This document shows, piece by piece, positions 1-9,012 of a stretch of 64,000 nt of DNA (its first letter is position 1; every line of letters begins with the position of its first letter). A program made the translations under genes and the position numbers. Origin of the DNA: Clostridia bacterium (GTDB lineage: Bacteria; Bacillota; Clostridia; Oscillospirales; CAG-272); contig JAGAVJ010000021.1 in the NCBI GenBank assembly GCA_017942005.1, positions 116,766 through 180,765 on the forward strand, written 5' to 3'. The notes under the pieces are model-generated. The model worked only from the letters and a program-made list of their open reading frames with translations. It did not search any database and had not been told where the DNA came from.

Positions 1-1453
1 TGACAGCTGCTGCCGCAGCTACAGCGATGATACGCATTCGGTTTCTTTGCATATCTGCCAAATTGATGACTGTCAGATAGAATAACAATGCCGCAGAACC
101 AAAGGTATATTGGAAAAAGATATCGTGCTGATAGACATAATCCGGCATCAGATTGACTAAAACGTAGGGAATGAGTAAAATATACCGTTCATACCGCCGT
201 GTGAGCAAAGGCATGCCCAGCAGCGGAAGCAGTGTCATGCCGATGAAGGGAAACTTTTGCGCGTCAGCACATTCATAAAGAACCTTCATAGGGTGGAGTA
301 TGACCGCCTTTATGACCGTGAGCAGAGATGTGGATTCACCATACATAAAATTACGGTATCGGTATGTCATGACGCCATCGCCATGTTTTGTCAAATATGT
401 GGTGACGGCGAGAAACCAGCCAATGGAAAGGAGTAATAGAATCATCGCGGTAATCAGTGTTCGTCTGTTTTTCTCCTTTGGTTTTAGGAGTGTTTTTACA
501 ATAAAATACAAAGCGATGACTGCCGTGTATACAGCGGCATCTTCTTTTACCGTAAGCGTGAGAAGCGCTGAGATTACGGTCAAAACGGAATTTTGGGAGT
601 CAAAGCCGTACAGCGTCCATAAAATCAACGGTGCGAGAAAACAGTTTTCATGAAAATCATAGCCTGTCCCGCCGGAATATGCCGGATAAAGTAACAGCAT
701 GGCAGCAATGCATGTCTGATATCCTCCGGATAAGCCGTGAAGCCTTGCAAGCTTTATAAGCGGGATTACCGCAGATACAAGTACCAGCGCCTGCAAGACT
801 TGTAGTGCGGCAGGTGTGGGACACAGGATGTAGAAGGGAAGCAGCAGATAGTAAATTGGTGAAACATGGACCGCAAAGTGCGATAACAGTCCGTCCCGTT
901 CTACAGTTGTCATGGGAACGCCGGATTCTTTCATGAAATAAAACATCTGTGAAAAGATGCCCATATCAAACGTAGGGGACTGAAAGCAGTAAATTCTGCC
1001 AACGGTCCAAGCGCTGACAAACAGCACAAACAGGACAGATAATATAAGAATGATTCGCGTGCGGCAGTACGCTGGTTGGGTTTGCGCTGCTTTATCGGTA
1101 TTGTTCCATCCAAATATCCCATAGACAAGCAATAGAACAAAAATAAAAATGCAGACTGCGAGATAGGAAAGCGTAAATGAAGGAACGAGAGAAATTGCTG
1201 CAATCATCATAAACACTGCTGCAATTCCAAGGCGTTCTGCCTTTTCTGTTTGGGTGAGATGCGAAACGGCAGAATATAGCAGGAAAAAACCGACGGTTAG
1301 CAGAATCATGTAAATTGGCGACAGCTGTTCCAGACCATCCAGATCACAAAGATTGCGCAGTGCATTTGGGAGCAGCAAATACAGTACCAAAACAGAAGAT
1401 AACCATGAAAGAAGAATACGCCGTATCCAGTGCGGAAATTGATATTGTGTCAT
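1..1453 (-). CDS. DUF2079 family membrane protein (3' end outside window)
   Basis: An open frame runs from ATG at 1453 to the left edge without a stop, giving at least 484 residues of a polytopic membrane protein. The recognisable stretch has GIFSQMFYFMKESG, then TTVERDGLLSHFAVHVSPI and YLLLPFYILCPTP, which is the DUF2079 signature as I know it. The family has no assigned reaction; a glycosyltransferase-like role in the envelope is only a guess. The Shine-Dalgarno AGGGGGTG lies just upstream but sits in the 3' arm of a 12-bp hairpin. The gene follows the sensor kinase in the same direction. The family call is fairly sure; the function is unknown. Confidence 0.75.
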   Translation of the reverse strand, partial: MTQYQFPHWIRRILLSWLSSVLVLYLLLPNALRNLCDLDGLEQLSPIYMILLTVGFFLLYSAVSHLTQTEKAERLGIAAVFMMIAAISLVPSFTLSYLAVCIFIFVLLLVYGIFGWNNTDKAAQTQPAYCRTRIILILSVLFVLFVSAWTVGRIYCFQSPTFDMGIFSQMFYFMKESGVPMTTVERDGLLSHFAVHVSPIYYLLLPFYILCPTPAALQVLQALVLVSAVIPLIKLARLHGLSGGYQTCIAAMLLLYPAYSGGTGYDFHENCFLAPLILWTLYGFDSQNSVLTVISALLTLTVKEDAAVYTAVIALYFIVKTLLKPKEKNRRTLITAMILLLLSIGWFLAVTTYLTKHGDGVMTYRYRNFMYGESTSLLTVIKAVILHPMKVLYECADAQKFPFIGMTLLPLLGMPLLTRRYERYILLIPYVLVNLMPDYVYQHDIFFQYTFGSAALLFYLTVINLADMQRNRMRIIAVAAAAAV

Positions 1454-1457
1454 AAGA

Positions 1458-1491
1458 ACACCCCCTGTAGCTTTTATTATACAGGGGGTGT
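1458..1491 (-). promoter_or_regulatory. 12-bp hairpin that includes the Shine-Dalgarno of the DUF2079 gene
   Basis: ACACCCCCTGTA (1458-1469) and TACAGGGGGTGT (1480-1491) are perfect inverted repeats around a 10-nt A/T-rich loop. Read on the minus strand, the 3' arm holds AGGGGGTG, the ribosome site of the gene that starts at 1453. There is no clear T-run after the stem, so a pure terminator for the upstream kinase gene is less convincing than translational masking; both remain possible. Confidence 0.55.
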
Positions 1492-1515
1492 CTTTCGCAA
1501 AAGCTGATATATTTC

Positions 1516-3135
1516 TTAAAAATTTCTTTCAGTTTTCGGCAATGTGACAATTGCATTGAATTGATCGCCGTCTATCGAAACTGTAAAGATTCCGCCGACC
1601 GATTCGGTATAGGTTTGTGCAATTGCCAGACCCAGTCCGCTTCCTTTGGTAGATCGCGACGAATCGCCGCGTGCAAAGCGCTGGATGATTTCATCCGGTT
1701 GAAAGTCCATTTCATAGGAAGCCGTATTCGTCATGCGAACCAGATAGGCGCGCGCTTCTTCTTTTACTTCCAGATAAATACGGGTACCCGTCAATGCATA
1801 TTTGATTGCATTACCTAATAAATTGGCAAACACCTGATACATTCTGCTGCCGTCTGTGACGATTGGAATGGCATTTCTGGGGTAATTTCGCTTGACCGTC
1901 AAACCGGCATTGACCAGCTGATCATCCATAAGACCAATCGTTTGCTCCAACAGCCGTATCAAATCCAGCGCTTCTTTTTTGCATGGTACGGCGCCGCTGG
2001 AAACCTTTGTCATTTCAAACAGGGATTCTACCAGATCGTTCATATAATCGGCTTTTTGATATAATTTGCAAAGCTGTTCCTGCCCTTTGGGCGACAGGGT
2101 TTCCTTTTGAAGCAGTTCGCTGTAACCCAAAATAGCGGTCAGCGGTGTACGCAAATCATGGGAAACATTGGAGATCAACTCTACCTTGAACCGTTCGCTT
2201 GTGACAGCAGTTTGGATTGCCTCTGCATACTGTGCCTGTATCGCTGCAAGCTGTGCTTCTGTCTGTGAAAAGGCGCCGTTTCCGACGGTGATTGGCAATC
2301 CTTGCTGATACAAATCCAACTGCTGTTTGAAATGGTTTAAATCTGCACCATATCTAAAAATGCAGCAGCAGCTTAAGACAAACAGGGTCAGATATGCTGT
2401 TATCGGAAGGAAAAGAACCTGACCGCCTTTGATGCTTTCAAGCAGCCAATACAGTCCGCCTGCCGATGCCAGCAGAACCCACCCGACGGAACACAAAAGT
2501 GCTGTCTGCGGTTTTGCAAGGCGTTTGATCAGCCGATATAGAAAACACCAGGAGAGGGAAGCTTTCGCATAGATCCATCCGATGACTTCACGGATGAGAA
2601 TCAGAACCGCAAAGCAGAAGACTGCGTTTGTAAGGAGTGTCAGGACGATATCGGTGGGGTTTAAAAGGACATAGTCCGTTTCTGCTGTGTTTTCATAGAG
2701 GGGGACCAAAATACCGATGATCAGACAAATACCGTCCGGACCTGTCAGCGGTGTTTTCCGCCGGAAGACAAAAACAGCCGCAGCAGATGTAATGACTGAG
2801 ATAATACACAAAAGGATACCAAGCGCCCTTGCAACACGGTAGTCTAAGTTGATGCCGTGATGTTCTGGTGTTCCTCGCAGGGTATCGTTATTGTACAGGA
2901 CCTCCTCTGAACTATCATCGAAACTTGAAAAATCCATATCAAAGTATGTCATTTCGACTGCGGTGGAATCAATGGAAGTCTCCGTATCGTCTACAGATGT
3001 AGTATCGGTTTGTGTCGGTCGGAAAAAGAGCGGAAACGTTTCCATTTGATAGAACATCGCCTGTCCCAATACCCAGCTTATGGCGGAAGCAAGGAGCAGC
3101 AGCCATGCCGTTTTTTCACGGTTCTTTGAAAACAT
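1516..3135 (-). CDS. two-component sensor histidine kinase
   Basis: 539-residue membrane kinase. About six hydrophobic segments fill the first half, with an acidic Asp/Ser/Thr-rich stretch after the first. The catalytic half has the H-box HDLRTPLTAILGYSELL, the N-box FANLLGNAIKYA and the G-box GSGLGLAIAQ, so it should autophosphorylate on the H-box His and pass phosphate to the response regulator encoded just upstream. The start is set at ATG 3135, six bases after GGGGGA; a TTG lies two codons earlier. The start overlaps the regulator gene by 20 bases, which suggests translational coupling. The signal sensed cannot be read from the sequence. Confidence 0.88.
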   Translation of the reverse strand: MFSKNREKTAWLLLLASAISWVLGQAMFYQMETFPLFFRPTQTDTTSVDDTETSIDSTAVEMTYFDMDFSSFDDSSEEVLYNNDTLRGTPEHHGINLDYRVARALGILLCIISVITSAAAVFVFRRKTPLTGPDGICLIIGILVPLYENTAETDYVLLNPTDIVLTLLTNAVFCFAVLILIREVIGWIYAKASLSWCFLYRLIKRLAKPQTALLCSVGWVLLASAGGLYWLLESIKGGQVLFLPITAYLTLFVLSCCCIFRYGADLNHFKQQLDLYQQGLPITVGNGAFSQTEAQLAAIQAQYAEAIQTAVTSERFKVELISNVSHDLRTPLTAILGYSELLQKETLSPKGQEQLCKLYQKADYMNDLVESLFEMTKVSSGAVPCKKEALDLIRLLEQTIGLMDDQLVNAGLTVKRNYPRNAIPIVTDGSRMYQVFANLLGNAIKYALTGTRIYLEVKEEARAYLVRMTNTASYEMDFQPDEIIQRFARGDSSRSTKGSGLGLAIAQTYTESVGGIFTVSIDGDQFNAIVTLPKTERNF

Positions 3136-3820
3136 AGCCAATCCCCCATACGACTTTCAGGTATTCCGGTTTCTTTGGATTTAATTCCAGCTTGCCCCGG
3201 ATGCGATTGATATGAATCATTACGGTATTTTCAACGGCGTATGCGTCGCTTCTCCAGACCCTTTCATATAATTCTTCGGCAGAAAAAACACGTCCCGGAT
3301 TGGACATCATCACATGCAGAATCTTAAATTCTGTTGCAGTCAGCCGGACTGCCGCTCCGCGAACAATCAATTGTTTTGTATCGATGTTCAGAATGATATC
3401 GCCGATTTGAATCTGTTCTTCAGATTTTGCTTCCCGGATGGAACCCAGCGTATCATAGCGGCGAAGCAGTGCTTTGACTCTGGCAAGCAGCTCTTGCTGA
3501 TAAAAGGGCTTTACAAGGTAATCGTCTGCGCCGGCTTCCAGTCCGATTACTCTGTCTGAGCCTTCTGCCTTTGCAGACAGGATCAGAATCGGTATGTTGT
3601 AGTCTTTGCGAATACGCATGGTAGAAAGAATTCCGTTGCATTTCGGCATCATGATATCCATGATGATCAGATGCGGATGTTTGGTATTCACAATATCACA
3701 GGCTTCCTCGCCGTCATGTGCAGTATACACGCGATATCCTTCTGCTTTCAATACGGTTTCGATGATATTGACAATGGAATCGTCATCATCTGCAACAAGA
3801 ATTTGATAGGTATCAGCCAT
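3116..3820 (-). CDS. OmpR/PhoB-family response regulator
   Basis: 234-residue regulator. The receiver domain starts MADTYQILVADDDDS, with the phospho-acceptor in LIIMDIMMPKCNG and the conserved Lys in DDYLVKPFYQQELLARV. The C-terminal winged helix has LTATEFKILHVMMSNPGRVF and the recognition region VENTVMIHINRIRGKLE. I chose ATG 3820 because AGGAG lies at the right distance before it; a longer frame upstream lacks a ribosome site and runs into the Fur-gene terminator. It is the partner of the overlapping kinase gene. Target genes are unknown; the neighbouring DUF2079 gene is one candidate. Confidence 0.9.
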   Translation of the reverse strand: MADTYQILVADDDDSIVNIIETVLKAEGYRVYTAHDGEEACDIVNTKHPHLIIMDIMMPKCNGILSTMRIRKDYNIPILILSAKAEGSDRVIGLEAGADDYLVKPFYQQELLARVKALLRRYDTLGSIREAKSEEQIQIGDIILNIDTKQLIVRGAAVRLTATEFKILHVMMSNPGRVFSAEELYERVWRSDAYAVENTVMIHINRIRGKLELNPKKPEYLKVVWGIGYVFKEP

Positions 3821-3847
3821 AAAACGAAGCTCCTTTTCAAGAAACAG

Positions 3848-3886
3848 GATTGCCGCTGCCATATCGATGGCACTGACGGCAATCCC
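3848..3886 (-). terminator. terminator-like hairpin after the Fur-family gene
   Basis: GATTGCCG and CGGCAATC pair around an inner TGCCAT/ATGGCA hairpin. It lies just past the stop codon of the Fur-family gene, and the minus strand continues CTGTTTCTTG, a modest T-rich tail. Confidence 0.5.
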
Positions 3887-3891
3887 ATACA

Positions 3892-4341
3892 TCAATTTTT
3901 TTGGACATGCGCCTGCGCTGCCAATGCACGGCGGCAGGGCTCACAGGTGCCGTACAATACGGTCTTTGCATAATCCACAGTGAAATTGTGCTGCTTTCCA
4001 AGATGTGCGGCAAGCGCTTCCAGCTGGGCGCAGTCGACATGATACAGCGTGCCGCAGACAAGGCACTTTAAATGAAAATGAGTACGGCAGATTTCTGCAT
4101 CTCCGTCAATGTATTGATAACAGGCGCCTTCTCCCTGTGACAGCTGGAACCGACGAATAATTCCCGCCTCACAGAGCGTGTCCAATGCACGGTAAATGGT
4201 GGATCTGCCAATGGAGGTACCTTCTGCCCGGAGCGCGTCGGTCAGCTCTTCGGCGGTCAGATGCACAGACGGATGCCGCTGGAAGTAGGAAAGCACGGCA
4301 GCGCGCTGTTTGGTGTGATAATTATTTCCGTTTGTACGCAT
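3892..4341 (-). CDS. Fur/PerR-family metalloregulator
   Basis: 149-residue Fur-family repressor. The N-terminal winged helix includes TAEELTDALRAEG and GRSTIYRALDTLCEAGI, the usual DNA-recognition segment. The metal-binding half has HFHLKCLVCGTLYHVDC and a C-terminal CEPC, giving two CxxC pairs for a structural zinc. Which sub-type it is (iron, zinc or peroxide sensor) cannot be decided from these motifs. It starts two bases after the stop codon of the DUF4330 gene upstream, so the two are probably co-transcribed and translationally linked. Its regulon may include the redox genes further right, but I see no convincing Fur box. Confidence 0.88.
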   Translation of the reverse strand: MRTNGNNYHTKQRAAVLSYFQRHPSVHLTAEELTDALRAEGTSIGRSTIYRALDTLCEAGIIRRFQLSQGEGACYQYIDGDAEICRTHFHLKCLVCGTLYHVDCAQLEALAAHLGKQHNFTVDYAKTVLYGTCEPCRRALAAQAHVQKN

Positions 4342-4343
4342 TT

Positions 4344-4832
4344 TTATGGTGTTGTCTCAATGTCAAGCACAAGAAACTGTGTTTCCAGATTGCGGGAACG
4401 GACAAGAATGTTGGAACCGGCTCCAATATAGGTGCTTCCGTCAATCATAAATCCGTTTGAAGAAAGGTAGCCTTCCAGTTCCAGTTTACAGACAACATCG
4501 ACACGGTCTTCGTAATGCGATACGGTAATGGTGCCGTCATGGTTGACAAACCGGATTTTTGCAGGGGACGCCTGATATGAAATCAGCTTTCCGACGGTAT
4601 TTCCCGTTTTTTGATAGTAAAACATATCGCCTTCCTGCAAAAAATCCAGGTAATCGGTACGAAGACCGTCGATTTTTACCGTGATGTAAGCGGTATCGCT
4701 GCCGTGAAGCAGGGAAGTGCCCAGGTTATAACGAATGGCAATGCCGATGATGCATGCTAAAATTGTAATGATAATGACAAAGTCTATGATATTGAAGTGA
4801 TGCTTTTTGGTTTGCATTTGTGTTTGATTCAT
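4344..4832 (-). CDS. DUF4330 domain protein, copy 2
   Basis: 162 residues with a single N-terminal membrane helix (FNIIDFVIIITILACIIGIA) and an extracytoplasmic beta-rich remainder. Start ATG 4832 is preceded by AAGGAG; the frame continues upstream without a ribosome site. It is a paralogue of the protein encoded immediately upstream, with the same helix position, similar length and the GDMFYY..G.TVGK type of motif. DUF4330 proteins have no established function; their place between an O-antigen-ligase-like gene and a Fur regulator suggests an envelope role. Confidence 0.78.
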   Translation of the reverse strand: MNQTQMQTKKHHFNIIDFVIIITILACIIGIAIRYNLGTSLLHGSDTAYITVKIDGLRTDYLDFLQEGDMFYYQKTGNTVGKLISYQASPAKIRFVNHDGTITVSHYEDRVDVVCKLELEGYLSSNGFMIDGSTYIGAGSNILVRSRNLETQFLVLDIETTP

Positions 4833-4851
4833 GTCCTGTGCGCTCCTTTCT

Positions 4852-5337
4852 TTATTTTTCAGTTTCCGTGACATCGGTGACAAAGCCGTATCCGATGAAA
4901 GACGGCGTGCGGAAGAACACCTGAGCACCAACGGCTACACGCATGTTGCCGACGGTATAAGCGTTATCGGATTGTTTTGCAGTTGCCGTGAACGTGAAGT
5001 AGACAGACACCATATCGTCATACGTACCGTGAACCAGTGCGTGGGTTTCCTGATTGAATTCATCATACGTAGCAGGGACGATCTGGTAGGAAACCACCTG
5101 ACCGATGGTGCCGAGCTTGATGGTATCGACGACGCTTTCACCGGGCGTTGCTTTGATGACGATTTCCTTTGGCAGTTCTTTGACGAGTACGGTATACTCG
5201 ATTTGTGTTTCGTTTGATGTACGTCCGGATTTCAATAAAATAAAGCCAGTGCCGACACCGATGATAACAACCGCGAAAATGATTAAGAGAATATCAAAAA
5301 AATTCAGACGCGGCGCTTTTTTGATTTGTTCGTTCAT
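4852..5337 (-). CDS. DUF4330 domain protein, copy 1
   Basis: 161 residues if translation starts at ATG 5337 (MNEQIKKAPRLNFFDILLI), with one N-terminal membrane helix and a soluble extracytoplasmic domain. The start is not certain. The only strong AAGGAG in the region is near 5376, and an in-frame TTG at 5385 would overlap the stop codon of the upstream gene in a TTGA arrangement. The paralogue downstream at 4344-4832 begins at the equivalent of MNEQ, which favours the shorter form. Function unknown; it lies in the run O-antigen-ligase-like, DUF4330, DUF4330, Fur. Confidence 0.75.
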   Translation of the reverse strand: MNEQIKKAPRLNFFDILLIIFAVVIIGVGTGFILLKSGRTSNETQIEYTVLVKELPKEIVIKATPGESVVDTIKLGTIGQVVSYQIVPATYDEFNQETHALVHGTYDDMVSVYFTFTATAKQSDNAYTVGNMRVAVGAQVFFRTPSFIGYGFVTDVTETEK

Positions 5338-5381
5338 AATTCTGGTCACAACTTTTTTGCTTGAAAAAAGCGATCTCCTTT

Positions 5382-7403
5382 TCAATCAATTTTTGAGGAA
5401 GCCTGTTCTGCCGCTTTCCCTTTACGCACGGGTGCAGTCAAGGTTATGTCTGCATTGTCCGCATCCTGCCGCGATGCCTTTTGCAGGATATCACGGTGGT
5501 CTGCTTCTGTTGTTCTGCATACAGCGGCAAAAAATCCGATTAAAAGCCAGAACATCAAGAATACACGGTAATTATACCAGATGTAATCCGTCATACCCTG
5601 TGCAAGCACGGCGAGAATTCCGCAGAACAAAGCGGCTGGAACAGCACGCTCACGAAGCGGCAGCGGCTTCGCATAAAAGGTGAAGCTGCGTTTGACAAAG
5701 ATGAGCAGCAGCACAAGGAATAGAATGAATCCGAAAATTCCGGTTTCTACAAGTATTTGCAGGTACAGATTATGACTGTGCGGTGCGGTTTCGATACCGG
5801 ACAGCGCATATCGCGGATAGACTTCACCAAACGCATCTGCTCCGACGCCGATGCCGCCGATAAAGTGATCCTTCAGCATTGCCGTGACGCCTTCCCAGAT
5901 GTGAACGCGGTAAGAGGTTGAGGTGTCGCCGAGGTTTCCGATGGATAAGAACCGATTCATAATGGAAGCCGGCAGGACAAACGGCAGAAACGGAATCGCC
6001 AAAATACCGAAAATTCCGAGCACAAGCACTTTTTTACTGTACATAAGGAAGAACAGCATCATTGCAAGAAGAAGACCGAGCCATGCGCCGCGCGACCATG
6101 TAAAAATCAGACATGCCCCCAATATCCCGGCGCAGAAAAGGTAGCAGAGCTTTTGTACTGCGGTTTTGGAAATCAAAAATCCGGCGATGGCAAGCGGCAG
6201 AATCATGATCAGATATTCTGCAAGCACATTCGGGTTTTCCAGTGTGGAAACAACACGTCCGGAGATATCGGAAAACATTTCCGTATCCTGCCATGTGGTG
6301 TCCGCAACGGAAAAAAAGTTCTGATAAATGCCGTATAGCGACACAAGTACGGAAGACGAAAGAATTGCCCACAGGCAGCGATGAATCCATTCTGCCGAAC
6401 AAATCAAATTCACCACCAGAAAATAACCGCACATAAAGCACAAAAATACCAGAACGGGGAACAGCGATGCTCCCGGTGCGGCGGAAAACAATCCGGCAAA
6501 CAGCAGTACCGCCATGAACAACAGTACAGCGAAATCCAGCCATGCGAAATGGATGACGCGCTTTCCGCGCAGATACTTTAAAAAGAAACAAACGAGCAGG
6601 TACATCATGAAGGCAACGAGTACCATAGTTGGAAGAAACGGTGTAAAAAACAGGATGGCGACGACACCGGCTTCCGGTATTTTATAGACAAGGAATGCAG
6701 CGCCGATGCCAAACACTCCGATCACGACAAAAAGCGGAGACAGCGCCGCTGTAAGAAGACCGAGAAGCGCTCCTACCAAAATGGCGGCAATGGTTTTCCC
6801 CTGGGTATGCGGTACTTTACGGAAGTATTCCTCATTGACGCCGCATAGCTTGAAGAGAATAAAGGAAGAGAGCTTGCTTTGACACAGGACATCGGACAGG
6901 TGTTGATGAGACGCAACAAAACAGATGCCAATGAGCAGGACACTGCCGGAGATCAGGATATCTGCATACGAGGTATCCTTGTTTGTCATATAACGCAATA
7001 CATAAATGATGGAGGAAAAAAAGCTGAAAAACAGGCAGGAAAGACCGTAAGTACCGAGCGACATGCCTGCAAGACGCGCACAGTAGGTACGCAGGCTGGA
7101 AAAAATAGCGCTGTTGTCGAACTGCGCGGCGATTTTAAACCGCATCGGACGCATGACACGTTCCGAAAAGCGCAGCTTTTTGCGCAGACGCGCAAGCAGT
7201 CCGGATTCAATGGCTTCATTCTCCTGATCATATGAACAGAAAAATGTTCCAATGGCACTCTCACGGACACTGCGGTAGAAAAACTGTGCAATGCTGTAAA
7301 AGAAAGGCAGAATCAAGCTTGCTGAAACATAATCGGAAAACGAACGCTTTGCTTTGGTTTGCCTTGGCGGATGATGATTGGTTTTCAAGGTTTTATCATA
7401 CAC
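5382..7403 (-). CDS. O-antigen ligase / Wzy-like polymerase family membrane protein
   Basis: About 673 residues with roughly a dozen hydrophobic segments. The signature is in the last third: IFTWSRGAWLGLLLAMM, then ETAPHSHNLYLQILVETGIFG, the large loop typical of O-antigen ligase and teichuronic-type polymerases (Wzy_C). Enzymes of this fold move lipid-linked glycans outside the membrane. The N-terminal 100 residues are charged and cytoplasmic, longer than usual. The start is unclear: GTG 7403 overlaps the AGGAG itself, and TTG 7388 is 14 bases from it. A four-codon ATG frame (7399-7385) overlaps the start. The gene lies next to murJ, which fits envelope assembly. Confidence 0.8.
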   Translation of the reverse strand: MYDKTLKTNHHPPRQTKAKRSFSDYVSASLILPFFYSIAQFFYRSVRESAIGTFFCSYDQENEAIESGLLARLRKKLRFSERVMRPMRFKIAAQFDNSAIFSSLRTYCARLAGMSLGTYGLSCLFFSFFSSIIYVLRYMTNKDTSYADILISGSVLLIGICFVASHQHLSDVLCQSKLSSFILFKLCGVNEEYFRKVPHTQGKTIAAILVGALLGLLTAALSPLFVVIGVFGIGAAFLVYKIPEAGVVAILFFTPFLPTMVLVAFMMYLLVCFFLKYLRGKRVIHFAWLDFAVLLFMAVLLFAGLFSAAPGASLFPVLVFLCFMCGYFLVVNLICSAEWIHRCLWAILSSSVLVSLYGIYQNFFSVADTTWQDTEMFSDISGRVVSTLENPNVLAEYLIMILPLAIAGFLISKTAVQKLCYLFCAGILGACLIFTWSRGAWLGLLLAMMLFFLMYSKKVLVLGIFGILAIPFLPFVLPASIMNRFLSIGNLGDTSTSYRVHIWEGVTAMLKDHFIGGIGVGADAFGEVYPRYALSGIETAPHSHNLYLQILVETGIFGFILFLVLLLIFVKRSFTFYAKPLPLRERAVPAALFCGILAVLAQGMTDYIWYNYRVFLMFWLLIGFFAAVCRTTEADHRDILQKASRQDADNADITLTAPVRKGKAAEQASSKID

Positions 7404-7452
7404 TCCTTTTTATTTAGTGGAATTATCTGTTTTATCCCGAATTGCAGATGCT

Positions 7453-9012
7453 TTATGAAAAACGCACTTTTAACAGCTTCAAACCGATCAGATAGACGAG
7501 AGCGGCAGGCAGAAAGACAATGACACAGACGATCAGATTGGTGAATCTCCCGCTTGTGACCGCGTCGTTTGATAAAAGCTGTGCAATGCCGTACATGATG
7601 CCGCCGGAGAGCAGCGTCAGGAGGAACAGCTTTGCGGCGCTTGTCCAGAACGATACAGAAAATACGCCGGGAACGGTCCACATCATAACAACTGTCAGAA
7701 TCAATGCGCAAATCCAAAGTCCCGCGGTATTTCCAAGTGCTGCACAGCCAACGCCGAGCTTCGCATCGGAAAACGTGACAAGCAGCCATGTGACAAGCAC
7801 GTTGACGGCAGCGCCGGAGAGCGAGGCGGTCATTGGAACAGAAACCGACATTTTTGCGTACATCACACGTGTCACAATTTCCGTGATGCAGAATGCCGGC
7901 ATACCGAGCGCAAAATACCGCAGCGCCCGGGCGGTTTCCAGTGTATCCGCCGCTGTAAATTCACCGCGCAGATAAATCAGCGCGGTTCCTTCCTCAGAGA
8001 GACACAGCACAGCAGTCATAATCGGCAGCACAATGGCAAGCGCCGATAAAATTCCCGTGCGTGCCGTGGAGGAAAACGCAGTTTTATCTCCGCTGACATT
8101 CATGCGGGACAGGCGCGGAAAGGTGAAATTGCAGATGCCGTAGGTCAGAATTCCTGTGATGATATTATTGATGTTGATAGCATACTCAAAAACAGTGACA
8201 GCGCCGGAAACTGCAATGCGGGATGCAAAATGGGTACCGATGAGCATACCGAGCGGTGCAAGCCATGAGCCGATCATAATCGGCGGCGTCATGCGGATAG
8301 CACGGCGGAATGCGGGATTTTTGAAATCAAGCAGCAATCGGTATGGAAAGCGCATCCGGATCAGCGGCACAAGCAGTGTCAGAAACTGCAAAAACCAGGA
8401 ACACAAATAGGCAATGGCAAGACCGTAAATGCCGTATGAGCCGAGCCGTTCATTCAGGAAAAGAAAATACAGGATAACGCCGAGGTTGGAAATGGCGGAA
8501 ATCATCGACGGCAGGAAAAAGTGTTCCTTCGACTGCAAAATACCGACCAACGTATATGCCGCACCTGTGAACAGAATCATCGGGAACATCATACGCAGAA
8601 GGGAGATTGCCAATGCTGTGGCTTCTTTTGGCAGCTCCGGGGTGATGATATGGATAAGCTGCGGCGCGAACACCATGCCCAATACGGAGAGAATACCAGT
8701 TAAAAGCAGGATAAAATTCAGAAAGATACATGCAAAGGCATCGGCGCTGCGTTCGGCTTCCGCTTTGTCACCGCTTTCACCAAAGCTGTTGTAAACCGGA
8801 ATAAAGCATCCTAAAATGGCAGCGGAAAACAGTAAATCAAAGAAGGAGAGGGGAATACGGGATGCTGCAGAAAACGCATTGGCTTCGTATCCTGTGCCGT
8901 ATGCAGACGCCATACACATGGAACGCATAAGGCCCAATCCCTTGGACAGCACCATGGCGACGACCATCGAAAGTACGGTGAGAACGGCGTTTTTTTGTTT
9001 GATTTGTTTCAT
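7453..9012 (-). CDS. murJ: MurJ/MviN-type lipid II flippase
   Basis: 519 residues, about 14 membrane helices. It opens with the family pattern TVLSMVVAMVLSKGLGLMRS followed by AFSAASRIPLSFFDLLFSAAI, the conserved substrate-cavity region of MurJ. Proteins of this type flip undecaprenyl-linked wall precursors across the membrane. Some homologues act on other lipid-linked polymers, and the adjacent ligase/polymerase gene keeps that open. ATG 9012 overlaps the trmD stop codon in an ATGA arrangement, with GGAGAAA upstream, so it is the third gene of a rimM-trmD-murJ operon. That grouping is not the usual rpsP-rimM-trmD-rplS one. Confidence 0.85.
   Translation of the reverse strand: MKQIKQKNAVLTVLSMVVAMVLSKGLGLMRSMCMASAYGTGYEANAFSAASRIPLSFFDLLFSAAILGCFIPVYNSFGESGDKAEAERSADAFACIFLNFILLLTGILSVLGMVFAPQLIHIITPELPKEATALAISLLRMMFPMILFTGAAYTLVGILQSKEHFFLPSMISAISNLGVILYFLFLNERLGSYGIYGLAIAYLCSWFLQFLTLLVPLIRMRFPYRLLLDFKNPAFRRAIRMTPPIMIGSWLAPLGMLIGTHFASRIAVSGAVTVFEYAININNIITGILTYGICNFTFPRLSRMNVSGDKTAFSSTARTGILSALAIVLPIMTAVLCLSEEGTALIYLRGEFTAADTLETARALRYFALGMPAFCITEIVTRVMYAKMSVSVPMTASLSGAAVNVLVTWLLVTFSDAKLGVGCAALGNTAGLWICALILTVVMMWTVPGVFSVSFWTSAAKLFLLTLLSGGIMYGIAQLLSNDAVTSGRFTNLIVCVIVFLPAALVYLIGLKLLKVRFS

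Noticed and set aside
300..653. Plus-strand 117-codon frame
   Set aside because: It lies inside the minus-strand DUF2079 gene, whose protein has clear family motifs.
7385..7399. ATG ATA AAA CCT TGA mini-frame at the start of the O-antigen-ligase-like gene
   Set aside because: It directly follows AGGAG and could be read, but nothing besides position supports a function; kept only as a start-site ambiguity.
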